DNA of 64,000 bases from Weeksellaceae bacterium (GCA_949788275.1 OX460916.1:248001-312000); one strand, 5' to 3'; positions 36,611-46,347 are shown, counted from the stretch's first letter. A program made the numbers and translations. Notes: generated by a model not told the origin, from the sequence alone.

Positions 36611-36932
36611 TTTTTTAAGATTTTAGATGTATTTTTATTCTTGGTTTGTGTCACTTGGGATTGATGCACAATGTTTTGCGGCTTTCCGAGGTTCAGGTTT
36701 ACATTAAACGAAAGTTCAGTTTAGAATAGACTTTAAATGTATTGCCAAAATTAGATAAAAGCCTATGAATTGATAAATTTAAGTAAAAAATAATGAGATT
36801 TGTTTTGATTGTGAGCGAAGTAGCCAAGAGATCTTATTCCTTCAGTTTAATTGAAAAATTACCATTGCATTTAATCCTAACCTAAGTTGTGTTTTTAGAC
36901 TTACACACTTTAAGACACAGTGCCATAATTAA

Positions 36933-39900
36933 CTAAAATGTAATTGTATATTTATTTTCTGTATGATTTACAAAGTGATGCTTAATAAATTTTTTAGATT
37001 TTAAATAGTTAAGAATTTCATTATTAACTTCGTTTAATTCAATTTTATAGTTTTGTTTTTCTTCTATATTTTTAAAAGTATCAGTATGCTTTAATAAAGT
37101 AATTACATCATCTTCTGCTAAATGCGGACATAATCTAAATTTTATCGAAATTAAATCTATTTTTATATTTTCTTCATCAATATGTGATAAAAGATGATCT
37201 AAAATATTGAAGTCAACATTTATATTATTCTCGTTTATATATTCTATTAACATTGAAACAATTCTTTCTTCTTCAAAATCAATTTTATCAAAATCATTTA
37301 AAATATATTTAATTAGAACTTTAGATATTGGAGTTTCACTTTTAATTATTAATTGAGTATAATTTCCAACTTCGATTTCTAATTCATTTAAATCTAAATC
37401 TTGACTGATGTAATTACTGATAAAGTGAAGTTTATTTTCGTCATTTATTATATTAAAAACTTCTGTGTTTAAATCAACTCTATTTGTAACAATAATATAT
37501 TCAATGAACTTTATATAATCAATATAATCTTCAATTTCATCAAATTTAATATTAGTTGCATCAAAAATTTTAAAATCTTCTATTTTATCAGATTTTATTA
37601 ATGAAACTATTAATTCTTCATCATTATCAATTGATAAATCTTGATCGTTTTCTAATTCTTTTCTATTCAAATTAATAAATGATAATAACTGATCCGTTAA
37701 TTGAGTGCGAGGATATATGATTTTAACATTATTCCAACTAGGTTTTATTCTATCACTCTCTAAAAGAGGTTTAAATAAATTATCATCAAAATCAATGACT
37801 GATATATCAATATCATGTAAATCTATTTGAAACTTAATATCCTTAATATATTTTTTAGTGTAATCTGAATCAATGTTTTTATTTGTAAGAATCCTGCTTA
37901 ATATTGATATTCCATTACCATCTTCTTCTGTCACATTAGAAAAGTATATATTTTCTAAAAACTCTTTAATATTTTCATATATATAATCATCTAAAGGTTC
38001 AACACTAAAATTCGATAAATTAGATAATCTCCAATCTTTTATATTTTTTTGTGTGATTTTTAAATTAATTACTTCCAAATTAGATTCATTAATATAATAC
38101 ATATTATTTTCATAAATATATCTTTGAGTATCATCATTAATAAAATGATTTAAATCTGTTATTTTATATGAGACATTCATGTTTAAAGAATTGATATCTT
38201 CTTTAGTAGCCTCTTTGAGAATTTCTTCATTATCTTTCAAATATTCTATCAATTTTGTTTCAATATTTAATTTAATTAAAAGTTTATTCCGTTGATTTTC
38301 CCTTTCTTTAATTATACTGATAACTATAGCGTTGATGATTTCATTTTGATTTTCCAAATTTTTCCAAAATGACTCACTCTCAATTAATTTGTAATAAAAT
38401 TTAAATCTATTTTCTTGACTTAAAGAACTAAATGCGCCAGCAATAAAATCTTTTTGAAATTCTTCATTAGATAATAAATTAGAATAAAATAAACTATACT
38501 CATACTCAAATTTATTTGAGTTTTTTATTAAGAAATCAAGGATTAAATAATTAAAGATTGCTCTAGAATTAAAATGACTAGGAGATAAATCTTCCATAAA
38601 GTCATTTATATTTTTAATTTCATAGTTGAACTCTGGATTAACATTATCTAAGATTTTATTTCTGAATTTTAAATCATTAAAATCTAATAATCCCTCATGT
38701 TTATGAGATATATAATTTAGATATTGTTCATTGATATAACCATATTTAATTAATAAAAACAGTAGTTGATTCTTATGTAATAATACTTTGTTATTAGTGT
38801 AGGCTTCATCATTTTCAGTAATTTCACGAACTTTAGTATATTTTGATAAATTCTCATTTGAATATCTATTAATAAGTTCGCTAACTGATTTAGACTTAAT
38901 AATTCCAATTGATTTATTTAACTCATTTTTTTCTTTTTGAAGTTTTTCTATTTCATTTTCGCTTTTTTTCTTAATATTTTCATATTCTTTTTGATAATTT
39001 AATCCTGATTTCTTTTTTATGCTTTCAAATGTTATAGAAATTCTTTCAAAATTACGGTGAACACCATCCTTTATTTTAATATCATCTTTTAATGTTTGAA
39101 AATTTTCATTTTTATGAAGATTTTCTAAATTAATATTATCACGGTTTATTTGAATATTTATTAAGTTATTATAATTACCAATTAATAATAAAATAAATGA
39201 GTTAATCATAAGCTTATTTAGACTTTCAATATCAGGTATATAAATAGTTGCTAATTCTGAAATTTCTTTTTCAATCTCTTCTATTCTTTTAGTCTTATTT
39301 GAAATGCTATTTTTAATAAATTCATCTTTCTGATAAAAGATAGAATATACAATACTCTCAAAATTATTGGACAATAGATTAACATAATCATTTGTATAGA
39401 AGTTCTTGTAAACAATAATCCCAAAAATTTTATCTAAAGGTAATTTACTTGCAATTAGAGTAATGGTCTGGTTATTCTTCTCCCAATTACTTATATATTG
39501 TTGTTTGAAAACTATAAATTCATTAATAAGATTTATAGCCGTACGTGTATCATTTATATATGGTGAAACTTCTTTTATTAAGTTTTTAAGTTTATTATTA
39601 TTTAACAAATCACCTTCTAATTCGGATATTTTTTTTGTAATAAACTCACGAGATGTATTAGAATTAATAAATGGAAGTATTGGTATTATTAAATCAAAGA
39701 ATTTTGTTTTTTTATGTTCATCGTCTAGCAGATCATCTTTTACAGCGTATACAAAAGTTGTTTTTTTATGCTTAAGATCTTTTGAATTATTTAGCTGCTC
39801 ATTAATTTGTCGAAGATGAGTAAATATTGATAGTGATCCATTAAAACGATCTAAATCTTCAATAAAAACTATTTCTACTTTAGAATTTAAAAAAAAGTTT

Positions 39901-40622
39901 AAGATTTCATCATAATATTTGCTTAAAATAGATTCATTTGATTCATTATTATCATTTGTAATTTCAATGTCTGTAGGAGATATTTTAGTAATTCTAAAAT
40001 TTATTACATCATCATATAACCTATATAAAACTATAAAAGTTTGAATAATGAATATAATTACATAAATATTTTTTTGATACTCCCAATACGGAAAAATTGA
40101 AAGTTTTCCATTTATTGAAGAAAAAAATATATTAATAATCGTATATAAATAAAGTACTATAAAAAAAATAGACCAAAATTTATAATTCCATGATTTATTT
40201 GCTATCCTTTTAAACCTTGAATTATTTAATTTTCCATGTTTTTCAGAGTATATAATTTGATTTACGATATTAAATTCAATCTCTTCTTTTTTGATTAAGT
40301 CTTCATTGTTTTCAAAATTTGCAAAGGATATAGTAAGTGAAATATCCATTAAATTTTTATTTTTCACAAAGGATTTAATAATACTACTTTTTCCAGTACC
40401 ATAAGAACCAGTTATAGCTATATTTTTAACTTCATTATTATTAATACCCCAATTGAGTTTATCAGTATAATTTTGAATCTCGTCATCTTCTAAATGAATA
40501 GCGTTAAGATGAGAAAATTGTATTTCTTTCTCTTCTTCTTTTTTTTCAAAATTTGATTTGATTTTTTCAATGCAATTAATGATAGCATTACAGTAGTTAA
40601 TAATTGATTCCTTTGAAAACAT
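36933..40622 (-). CDS. large membrane-anchored P-loop NTPase, YobI/KAP type
   Basis: 1229 residues, extremely AT-rich. Walker A is GSYGTGKSS (72-80), followed by two membrane helices (about 150-168 and 186-203) inserted before Walker B (VEIVFIEDLDRF, 249-260). This insertion of helices between the two motifs is the hallmark of KAP-type NTPases; the start HLNAIHLEDDEIQNYTDKLNWG matches the YobI-like P-loop group. After residue ~430 come long coiled-coil helices and an acidic, Asn-rich C-terminal half. KAP relatives appear in phage-defence and membrane-surveillance settings. No partner gene is apparent; a single-gene defence system is an inference. Confidence 0.75.
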   Translation of the reverse strand: MFSKESIINYCNAIINCIEKIKSNFEKKEEEKEIQFSHLNAIHLEDDEIQNYTDKLNWGINNNEVKNIAITGSYGTGKSSIIKSFVKNKNLMDISLTISFANFENNEDLIKKEEIEFNIVNQIIYSEKHGKLNNSRFKRIANKSWNYKFWSIFFIVLYLYTIINIFFSSINGKLSIFPYWEYQKNIYVIIFIIQTFIVLYRLYDDVINFRITKISPTDIEITNDNNESNESILSKYYDEILNFFLNSKVEIVFIEDLDRFNGSLSIFTHLRQINEQLNNSKDLKHKKTTFVYAVKDDLLDDEHKKTKFFDLIIPILPFINSNTSREFITKKISELEGDLLNNNKLKNLIKEVSPYINDTRTAINLINEFIVFKQQYISNWEKNNQTITLIASKLPLDKIFGIIVYKNFYTNDYVNLLSNNFESIVYSIFYQKDEFIKNSISNKTKRIEEIEKEISELATIYIPDIESLNKLMINSFILLLIGNYNNLINIQINRDNINLENLHKNENFQTLKDDIKIKDGVHRNFERISITFESIKKKSGLNYQKEYENIKKKSENEIEKLQKEKNELNKSIGIIKSKSVSELINRYSNENLSKYTKVREITENDEAYTNNKVLLHKNQLLFLLIKYGYINEQYLNYISHKHEGLLDFNDLKFRNKILDNVNPEFNYEIKNINDFMEDLSPSHFNSRAIFNYLILDFLIKNSNKFEYEYSLFYSNLLSNEEFQKDFIAGAFSSLSQENRFKFYYKLIESESFWKNLENQNEIINAIVISIIKERENQRNKLLIKLNIETKLIEYLKDNEEILKEATKEDINSLNMNVSYKITDLNHFINDDTQRYIYENNMYYINESNLEVINLKITQKNIKDWRLSNLSNFSVEPLDDYIYENIKEFLENIYFSNVTEEDGNGISILSRILTNKNIDSDYTKKYIKDIKFQIDLHDIDISVIDFDDNLFKPLLESDRIKPSWNNVKIIYPRTQLTDQLLSFINLNRKELENDQDLSIDNDEELIVSLIKSDKIEDFKIFDATNIKFDEIEDYIDYIKFIEYIIVTNRVDLNTEVFNIINDENKLHFISNYISQDLDLNELEIEVGNYTQLIIKSETPISKVLIKYILNDFDKIDFEEERIVSMLIEYINENNINVDFNILDHLLSHIDEENIKIDLISIKFRLCPHLAEDDVITLLKHTDTFKNIEEKQNYKIELNEVNNEILNYLKSKKFIKHHFVNHTENKYTITF

Positions 40623-40779
40623 TTGTAATAATATATAAGAGTAAATATACGAATCAATTTAGTATTTAGTTATTTAAAAATATTTATTAAAAAAATGAAG
40701 AAAGGATACTAATGTGTAACTCAATAATTCGAATTAAAATAAATGATCTAGTTAATTGTTATAAGTAAGGTTTATTATT

Positions 40780-40950
40780 TTACACAACAATGTATATATC
40801 TTGTTTTGTCCAATTATTTTTATGCCCTACAAAAGCTTCTACAAGTATAGGGTTATTATTTACCGCTTTACGAAATGCTTAATTATCATAATCGTCTAAA
40901 AATTTAGTAAGCGTACTACCTGTCTTATCATCTGTAAAAGCTACAATGTA
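40780..40950 (-). pseudogene. decayed coding remnant
   Basis: Minus strand reads YIVAFTDDKTGSTLTKFLDDY, then DN, a TAA stop, and AFRKAVNNNPILVEAFVGHK, NNWTKQDIYIVV and a final stop. The protein-like composition either side of one internal stop suggests a broken gene fragment. Family unknown. It runs into the duplicated tRNA terminator at its 5' side. Confidence 0.4.
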
Positions 40951-41015
40951 TTTATAAAAATAAAAAAAGCCCGATAAAATCGAGCTTCATATTCATTGGC
41001 GGAGAGAGAGGGATT
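40951..41015 (-). repeat. duplicated tRNA-Ser 3' end plus terminator, copy 1
   Basis: 65 bases with 63 identical to 41303-41367: TTTATAAAAATAAAAAAAGC, then the hairpin region and TGGCGGAGAGAGAGGGATT (the tRNA 3' end including CCA, 40997-41015). The hairpin here has one mismatch. A family B palindrome (41034-41053) lies just after it. Looks like an attachment-site copy. Confidence 0.8.
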
Positions 41016-41033
41016 ACAAGGTAATCCCCGTAG

Positions 41034-41053
41034 GGGCGAATTGCAATTCGCCC
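41034..41053 (+). repeat. family B palindrome, copy B10
   Basis: GGGCGAATTGCAATTCGCCC, isolated, inserted within the fragmentary tRNA copy; flanking bases on both sides look like pieces of the tRNA T-arm. Confidence 0.8.
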
Positions 41054-41176
41054 TCAGAACCCCCATAAGCTCCACTTATTATTTTTTTGTTTTTAAAACC
41101 TGTTTAGAAAGTAAAACTTTCAACAGGTTTAGTAAAAACAAAAAACCCAATAGATTTTTATCTATTGGGTTTTCTT

Positions 41177-41193
41177 AGCGGAGAGAGAGGGAT
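41177..41193 (-). repeat. tRNA-Ser 3' end fragment, copy 2
   Basis: AGCGGAGAGAGAGGGAT repeats the tRNA 3' end. It is followed on the minus strand by its own terminator hairpin (AAACCCAATAGAT/ATCTATTGGGTTT, 41143-41173), different from the one after the real tRNA. Confidence 0.7.
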
Positions 41194-41313
41194 GACTGCG
41201 TGATCCCTTGGATGGGAGAGCAGTTCAATTAATCTGTATCCTCGCTACGCGTGTATATTTTTATTTTCCAAAATCAATTTTACGAGCGAGCTCGACATTG
41301 ATTTTATAAAAAT

Positions 41314-41339
41314 AAAAAAAGCCCGATAAAATCGGGCTT
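41314..41339 (-). terminator. terminator of tRNA-Ser
   Basis: Stem AAGCCCGAT/ATCGGGCTT with a run of T on the minus strand, 10 bp after the tRNA. Confidence 0.85.
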
Positions 41340-41348
41340 CATATTTAT

Positions 41349-41436
<88 letters not shown>

Positions 41437-41642
41437 AGACGCGGTCTATTGCGTTATTGTGAGTGCAAATATAAGTTAAAATACTTGAGTTATGCAACTA
41501 TAAAATTGAATATTTTTCATGCGCTTTCCTAAAGTGATCGAATCCAATGAAATATGGGTTAAACTATTTTTAATTGAGCTGTTTTAGCGGCGTGTAGTGG
41601 GTAAATTGCTTCACGAAATGGCGTAAGCTGGGAAGGCGATAA

Positions 41643-41677
41643 ACAAAAAAGGAACACAGTAAGTGTTCCTTTTTTGT
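41643..41677 (-). terminator. terminator of the DUF4240 gene
   Basis: 15-bp arms (ACAAAAAAGGAACAC / GTGTTCCTTTTTTGT) with loop AGTAA, two bases past the stop of the DUF4240 gene; ends the DUF4240 - YgiC-like - YgiB-like operon. Confidence 0.85.
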
Positions 41678-41678
41678 G

Positions 41679-42365
41679 TTAATTGGATGATTCTTCATCA
41701 AAATCAAACCAATCGCTATCGTCATCATCATCATCGTCGTCATCGTCATGATCGTCGGGATGATAGTCTTCGATAAATATTTTAAACAGTCGTGGACATA
41801 TCACTTGCTGTGATGTTAAATTATCCTCGTCCCAAGTTAATTCGATATCGGGATAGTTTTCCTCGAAGTAAGGAAAATGATCATACGCCATATAATCGTG
41901 CAAATCGACCTTGAATTTTTCTAAAAAGGCTTGATCAGCCACAAAGTAAAAATTCTCGAATTCGTATAAGTCGTTTTCGTTGAATCCCTCTTCGAAATAA
42001 TTCGCTAAATCATCAGGCGAATTAACAGCAGTGTAGAAAAAATCTTTTCCTTGTGACATTAACCAATTGCGAAAACAATGGAAGCCATCGTCTGAACTCC
42101 CTTCATTCATAATGGAAGCGGCACACCACATTTCGGATGTATAGGTTTCAAAAAGGTAATAGGTGGTTCGTAACTTAAACCCAATGATGTCTTCTGCCGT
42201 TAAGGCCAAGAGTTCTCGGATTAAGTTTTCTTCTTGGTTATCGAGTGTTTCAGCGTCATCTAATGAGTTTTCGATGATCTGCCAATATAGGTCAGCCTCC
42301 AACATACGAGCACATTTCTCGGTTGGTAAGGCTGCTGGACTAAATAAATGATCGAATTCTCCCAT
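41679..42365 (-). CDS. DUF4240 domain protein with Asp-rich tail
   Basis: 228 residues. LYWQIIENSLDDAETLDNQE, then FETYTSEMWCAASIMNEGSS, DDGFHCFRNWLMSQGKDFFY follow the DUF4240 pattern (FW-x-I-E, WAA-x-I-x-G-SDDGF-x-FR-WL). The end has a run of ten Asp (around residues 206-216) built from GAY codons, a probable slippage site, then DSDWFDFDEE. Function unknown; the domain is often near signalling or immunity genes. It follows the YgiC-like gene by 9 bp. Confidence 0.82.
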   Translation of the reverse strand: MGEFDHLFSPAALPTEKCARMLEADLYWQIIENSLDDAETLDNQEENLIRELLALTAEDIIGFKLRTTYYLFETYTSEMWCAASIMNEGSSDDGFHCFRNWLMSQGKDFFYTAVNSPDDLANYFEEGFNENDLYEFENFYFVADQAFLEKFKVDLHDYMAYDHFPYFEENYPDIELTWDEDNLTSQQVICPRLFKIFIEDYHPDDHDDDDDDDDDDSDWFDFDEESSN

Positions 42366-42374
42366 GGTTATCTG

Positions 42375-43520
42375 TTAGTTTTCTATAATATGTGGTACAA
42401 ACCGGCTTTTGTCGGTTGTAATTAACTGATTACTTTCTCTAAATGTTAGACCACATGCTTCTTGGCCAATAAGCCAACTTCCTATAATTGAATAGCCTGT
42501 GCTTTCTTTGTGTAATTGAGCAATCTCTTGATAAACATAGCCTTCTTCGCCGTATTCACCAAGTGTTTGCTGAATAACTTTTCCATTACTGACCACTTCA
42601 ATGTTAGCACCTTCGCGCGATAATAATGGTTTTTTTACGTATTGTTTAAGGTTTTTAGGCTCATCCAAATACGTTTCGAGTAAGAGGGGGTGATTGGGAT
42701 ATAATTCCCAAAGAACGGCTAAAATAGCTTTATTGGATAGAATCATTTTCCAAGCAGGTTCAATCCAGTTGGCTTTCATTTCATCGTTTTTGATGTTGTA
42801 AGCAAACATTTCATTCACCATCCATTCCCATGGATAAAGCTTAAATATATCGGTGATCGGTTCGTCTTCCATATCGACAAAATGGGCATTGTTCCAGCCG
42901 ATTTCATCCACATAGATGAGTTTTGTTTTAATGCCTGCTTGAATGGCGCTATCGCGTAAATATTCGATATTGGTGAGATCTTCTAACGACTCGCGAACGC
43001 ATGAAAAATGCACTGTATCGCCTTTTAAATAAGGTTTTAGGGTTTTCCAGGTGTGAATTAATTTTTCGTGAACCGAGTTAAATTGGTCCTTGTCTTTGCC
43101 AAAATAATTTTCCATCCAAAGCCATTGCACCACGCCACATTCGAAAAGTGAGGTAGGGGTATCGGCATTAAATTCGAGCAATTTGATGCGTTGACGAAGG
43201 GCATCGTAAGCAAAATCGAAACGACCATAAATACTTGGTGCATCGTTTTCCCAGGTATCGATAAGATAGGGCTGTATGAAGGGTGGAATTTTAAATTCGT
43301 CCATTCGGTTGGTGGTGATTACATGCTCTACCGCCGCTAAACACATAGTCCAAAGCTCATTGGTTGCATCAAAAAGTGCATCGGCTTCTTTTTCGGTAAT
43401 AGAATAATAGTAATCTTCGACCCAATAGGTGAGATTATTTTCATCGGTATGGTAACCGAATCCAATTTTTTCTAATCGGTCTTGCCAGTTGGCCTCTTTT
43501 TGTATAAATTTTAATTGCAT
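42375..43520 (-). CDS. glutathionylspermidine-synthase-like ATP-grasp protein (YgiC/YjfC type)
   Basis: 381 residues, close to E. coli YgiC (386). KLLEFNADTPTSLFECGVVQ (about 112-131), LYPWEWMVNEMFA, LSNKAILAVLWELYPNHPLL and KKPLLSREGANIEV show the ATP-grasp peptide-ligase core of the glutathionylspermidine synthase family. The amidase half of the full enzyme is missing, as in YgiC. The real substrate is unknown. A YgiB-like lipoprotein gene lies directly upstream, so the ygiBC order is kept. Confidence 0.88.
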   Translation of the reverse strand: MQLKFIQKEANWQDRLEKIGFGYHTDENNLTYWVEDYYYSITEKEADALFDATNELWTMCLAAVEHVITTNRMDEFKIPPFIQPYLIDTWENDAPSIYGRFDFAYDALRQRIKLLEFNADTPTSLFECGVVQWLWMENYFGKDKDQFNSVHEKLIHTWKTLKPYLKGDTVHFSCVRESLEDLTNIEYLRDSAIQAGIKTKLIYVDEIGWNNAHFVDMEDEPITDIFKLYPWEWMVNEMFAYNIKNDEMKANWIEPAWKMILSNKAILAVLWELYPNHPLLLETYLDEPKNLKQYVKKPLLSREGANIEVVSNGKVIQQTLGEYGEEGYVYQEIAQLHKESTGYSIIGSWLIGQEACGLTFRESNQLITTDKSRFVPHIIEN

Positions 43521-43528
43521 GTTCTTTT

Positions 43529-43921
43529 TTAAGATGAAACGGTTTTTGAGGCCGCTGATTTACCAAATCCACCGCGAACGGCTTGGCTTTTCACCGCATT
43601 GGCTTTGGCCGTGTTGGTACCTACATTCGATTGTTGATGAATACCAGGACTGGCATAGCCCATTCCTCCGGTAAGGCTTCTAAAAGCCATAAACCAAAGT
43701 AGGGTGCTCCCCATCCCCATACCACCACCGCCATTGTTTTGCGATTGGTTGTAATTTTCGGTAACATCCGTATAAGGGGCAGAATCATCGGCACGCATAT
43801 ACACTTTCTGATTGGGTGCTGCGGCAACTTCTGGTGTTGGTTCTACTTTCTTCATACACGAGGTGAGTACTGAAGAAATTAATACCAAGGTTACGACTTG
43901 ACTACTTCTCTTTTTCTTCAT
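43529..43921 (-). CDS. YgiB-like lipoprotein
   Basis: 130 residues with lipobox LTSC (about residues 19-22), then KVYMRADDSAPYTDVTENYN, a Gly/Met stretch GGGGMGMGSTLLWFMAF and the C-terminal AVRGGFGKSAASK. The last motif matches the RGGFGxS end of E. coli YgiB (DUF1190), which precedes ygiC. Here too the gene is 8 bp upstream of the YgiC-like gene. Predicted membrane-anchored; function unknown. The pair may act in envelope integrity. Confidence 0.75.
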   Translation of the reverse strand: MKKKRSSQVVTLVLISSVLTSCMKKVEPTPEVAAAPNQKVYMRADDSAPYTDVTENYNQSQNNGGGGMGMGSTLLWFMAFRSLTGGMGYASPGIHQQSNVGTNTAKANAVKSQAVRGGFGKSAASKTVSS

Positions 43922-43926
43922 AACTT

Positions 43927-44232
43927 TTATTGAATGGTAACGTAAATAGGAACTTTATTTAACAATTGGGCCGAATCTGTCGCTTCGTTCCAATCGGGTA
44001 ATTTAACCGCCGTTTTAATGGTGTCTATTTTTTCGGCAAGGATTTGTCCCTTGGCCCAAATTTTTTGAGATGATATATGGTATACCGTATCGCCTACCGT
44101 TTTCGTTGACAGGACTACTTCACGGGCAGATGCTTTATCCATGGTTTCTAAAACTTGTTCTTTTTCTGTGGGTGTTGTTGATTGACAACTGAATACAGTA
44201 AGGGCTGTTACTAGAATTAATATGTATTTCAT
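43927..44232 (-). CDS. small lipoprotein
   Basis: 101 residues with lipobox FSC at about 14-16 (MKYILILVTALTVFSCQ), then a soluble stretch with KASAREVVLSTKTVGDTVYH. No family. It lies 5 bp before the YgiB-like gene, at the head of the operon. Envelope protein, role unknown. The 394-bp gap upstream (44233-44626) has a terminator at its left end and is otherwise empty. Confidence 0.7.
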   Translation of the reverse strand: MKYILILVTALTVFSCQSTTPTEKEQVLETMDKASAREVVLSTKTVGDTVYHISSQKIWAKGQILAEKIDTIKTAVKLPDWNEATDSAQLLNKVPIYVTIQ

Positions 44233-44529
44233 AAATCGATATAAATAGATTGTTCCAAAGATTAATGTTTATTTTTAGGTATGCAATGACTTTTATTCAT
44301 ATTTGTTGACATACTATACAAAATTAAGAATTTAAAATCAGATAATAGAGTTGATGAGCTAGTGGATTTTAGAAGTTAGCTATTCCATCCAGTTAATAGA
44401 CGAAGAGGGATGTCAAGATGGAAGATTATAGACCGGAAGGTAAAAAAAATAAATGACAGTGAAAAAGATCTAATGCCAGATTCTCGCCAATTAACGGCAT
44501 AAAAAACGGTGTATAGATTAGACCTAAAT

Positions 44530-44576
44530 AAAAAAAGGTGCTTTCACATCGAAAATCTTCGTGAATGCACCTTTTA
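44530..44576 (-). terminator. terminator after the CoA-transferase gene
   Basis: Minus-strand AAAAGGTGC...GCACCTTTTTTT with an inner TTCAC/GTGAA stem; about 50 bp past the stop at 44627. Confidence 0.7.
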
Positions 44577-44626
44577 ACAGTTAGTGGTAGATCTTCAGCT
44601 TAACAATTCAAGCGAAGAGTCTGATA

Positions 44627-46153
44627 CTATACGTGTTCAACTTCTGTTGGTTGTTGAAGGGTATTGGTTATTTTCATAGCGCCTGTTTCACGTAGGCGTG
44701 TATGCCAAGAAAATGCCTCTTCTAAGATGTGGGGAGTTTGTCCGCCACGTTCGGCACAAGCGCGTTCGAAATACGAAAGTAATTCGGCTTGATACGAAGG
44801 GTGTGCACAGTTTTCAATTATAACACGTGCGCGTTCTCTAGGGGCTAAACCTCGTAAATCAGCTAAACCTTGTTCGGTAACTATAATATCCACATCGTGT
44901 TCCGTATGGTCGGTGTGTGAGACCATAGGTACAATAGACGAAATGTTTCCATTTTTAGCCGTAGATGAGGTGACGAAAATTGAAATATGTGCATTACGCG
45001 CAAAATCTCCCGATCCACCGATTCCATTCATCATATGTGTACCCGATACGTGTGTTGAGTTCACATTTCCGTAGATATCGCACTCCAAAGACGTGTTGAT
45101 ACCAATAATTCCTAAGCGACGAATAACTTCAGCGGCATTTGAAATGGCTTGTGGACGTAAAATAATCTTGTCTTTATAGTGTTCTATATTGGCCATTACA
45201 CGATCGTAGCACGCTTGCGATACCGTCATCGAAGAAGCTGACGCAAAGGTCATTTTTCCTGAATCGATTAAATCGAAGGTTGAATCTTGTAAGACCTCAG
45301 AGTACATCACCAAGTTTTCGAAATCTGAATTTTCCATTCCGCCAAGAACGGCGTTGGCTACTTTTCCAATTCCACATTGTAAAGGCATAAGTTGGTTGGT
45401 TAAACGCCCTTCTTTGACTTCGTTTTCGAAGAATTTGACAATGTTTTCGGCGATAGCCGTCGTAGCTTCATCCGCAGGAACAATATCCCCAGCCATATCT
45501 TGGATGTTATGGAATACAATTCCAACCACTTTTGAAGGGTCTATAGCAATGGTTTCTGTTCCAATACGGCTGTCGCATTTTTCAATTCCGATTGGTGTGC
45601 GCTGACCGTAGTCTTCTACTTGATAAATATCGTGTAAGCCTTTAATGGCAGTCGGAATAGCGGTGTTAATTTCTAAGATCAGTTGCTTGGCATTTTTAGC
45701 AATCGCGGCATTGTTTCCTACAGAAGTTGTAGGAACTATAGAACCGTCTTCTAAAATTTCAGTGATTTCTAAGACGCCTAAGTCAATGCTAAATTGACCG
45801 TCGAAAATATGTTCGGCTGTTTCGCCTAAGTGTTGATCGATGAATAAAACCTTTCCAGCATTAATTGCTTTTCGCATGGTCGTGTCCACTTGAAAGGGAA
45901 GGCGTTTATGTAAAGCATTACTTTCAACTAAGGCCTCGTCGGTACCATGACCAAGAGATGCCCCAGTTAATAAAGTCACTTTAAGTTCTTCTGTTTGTGC
46001 TCGTTCTGCTAAAGCTTTTAAGACTACTTTCGAGTCTCCTCCACGGGTAAAACCACTAGAACCTACAACCATTCCATCTTTAAAAAAATGGGCAGATTCC
46101 TGCGCCGTCATCACTTTAGACTGTAGAGCAGTCAATTTAATTCTCTCTAACAT
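44627..46153 (-). CDS. acetyl-CoA hydrolase/transferase (succinate CoA-transferase type)
   Basis: 508 residues from ATG 46153 (MLERIKLTALQSKVMTAQES); a TTG nine codons earlier is not needed. MVVGSSGFTRGGDSKVVLKA at the N-terminus, TSVGNNAAIAKNAK, and GTHMMNGIGGSGDFARNAHI are family I CoA-transferase motifs; the catalytic Glu is in the TEQGLADLRGLAP-side region as in relatives. The usual role is moving CoA between succinyl-CoA and acetate (acetate production or utilisation). Divergent from an AraC regulator that probably controls it or its neighbour. Confidence 0.9.
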   Translation of the reverse strand: MLERIKLTALQSKVMTAQESAHFFKDGMVVGSSGFTRGGDSKVVLKALAERAQTEELKVTLLTGASLGHGTDEALVESNALHKRLPFQVDTTMRKAINAGKVLFIDQHLGETAEHIFDGQFSIDLGVLEITEILEDGSIVPTTSVGNNAAIAKNAKQLILEINTAIPTAIKGLHDIYQVEDYGQRTPIGIEKCDSRIGTETIAIDPSKVVGIVFHNIQDMAGDIVPADEATTAIAENIVKFFENEVKEGRLTNQLMPLQCGIGKVANAVLGGMENSDFENLVMYSEVLQDSTFDLIDSGKMTFASASSMTVSQACYDRVMANIEHYKDKIILRPQAISNAAEVIRRLGIIGINTSLECDIYGNVNSTHVSGTHMMNGIGGSGDFARNAHISIFVTSSTAKNGNISSIVPMVSHTDHTEHDVDIIVTEQGLADLRGLAPRERARVIIENCAHPSYQAELLSYFERACAERGGQTPHILEEAFSWHTRLRETGAMKITNTLQQPTEVEHV

Positions 46154-46282
46154 AATGCAACATTTAATACTACTTTTCAAATTTTGTGCCCTTAAAAAAA
46201 AGGGGAACTACAAAAGTTGTAAAAACTTGAGATTTGTCAGTATTAAAAAAAGCCAAATATTTATTCATTTAAGCCAAGTTTA

Positions 46283-46303
46283 AATGTGTACCCTGTACAC
46301 ATT
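46283..46303. promoter_or_regulatory. inverted repeat in the divergent intergenic region
   Basis: AATGTGTAC, three bases CCT, GTACACATT: 9-bp perfect arms, midway between the CoA-transferase and AraC starts. A candidate operator, binder unknown. Confidence 0.55.
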
Positions 46304-46347
46304 ATCTAAAGAAAAGTAGTATATTAGTTTTATCATTGATAAAAAAT

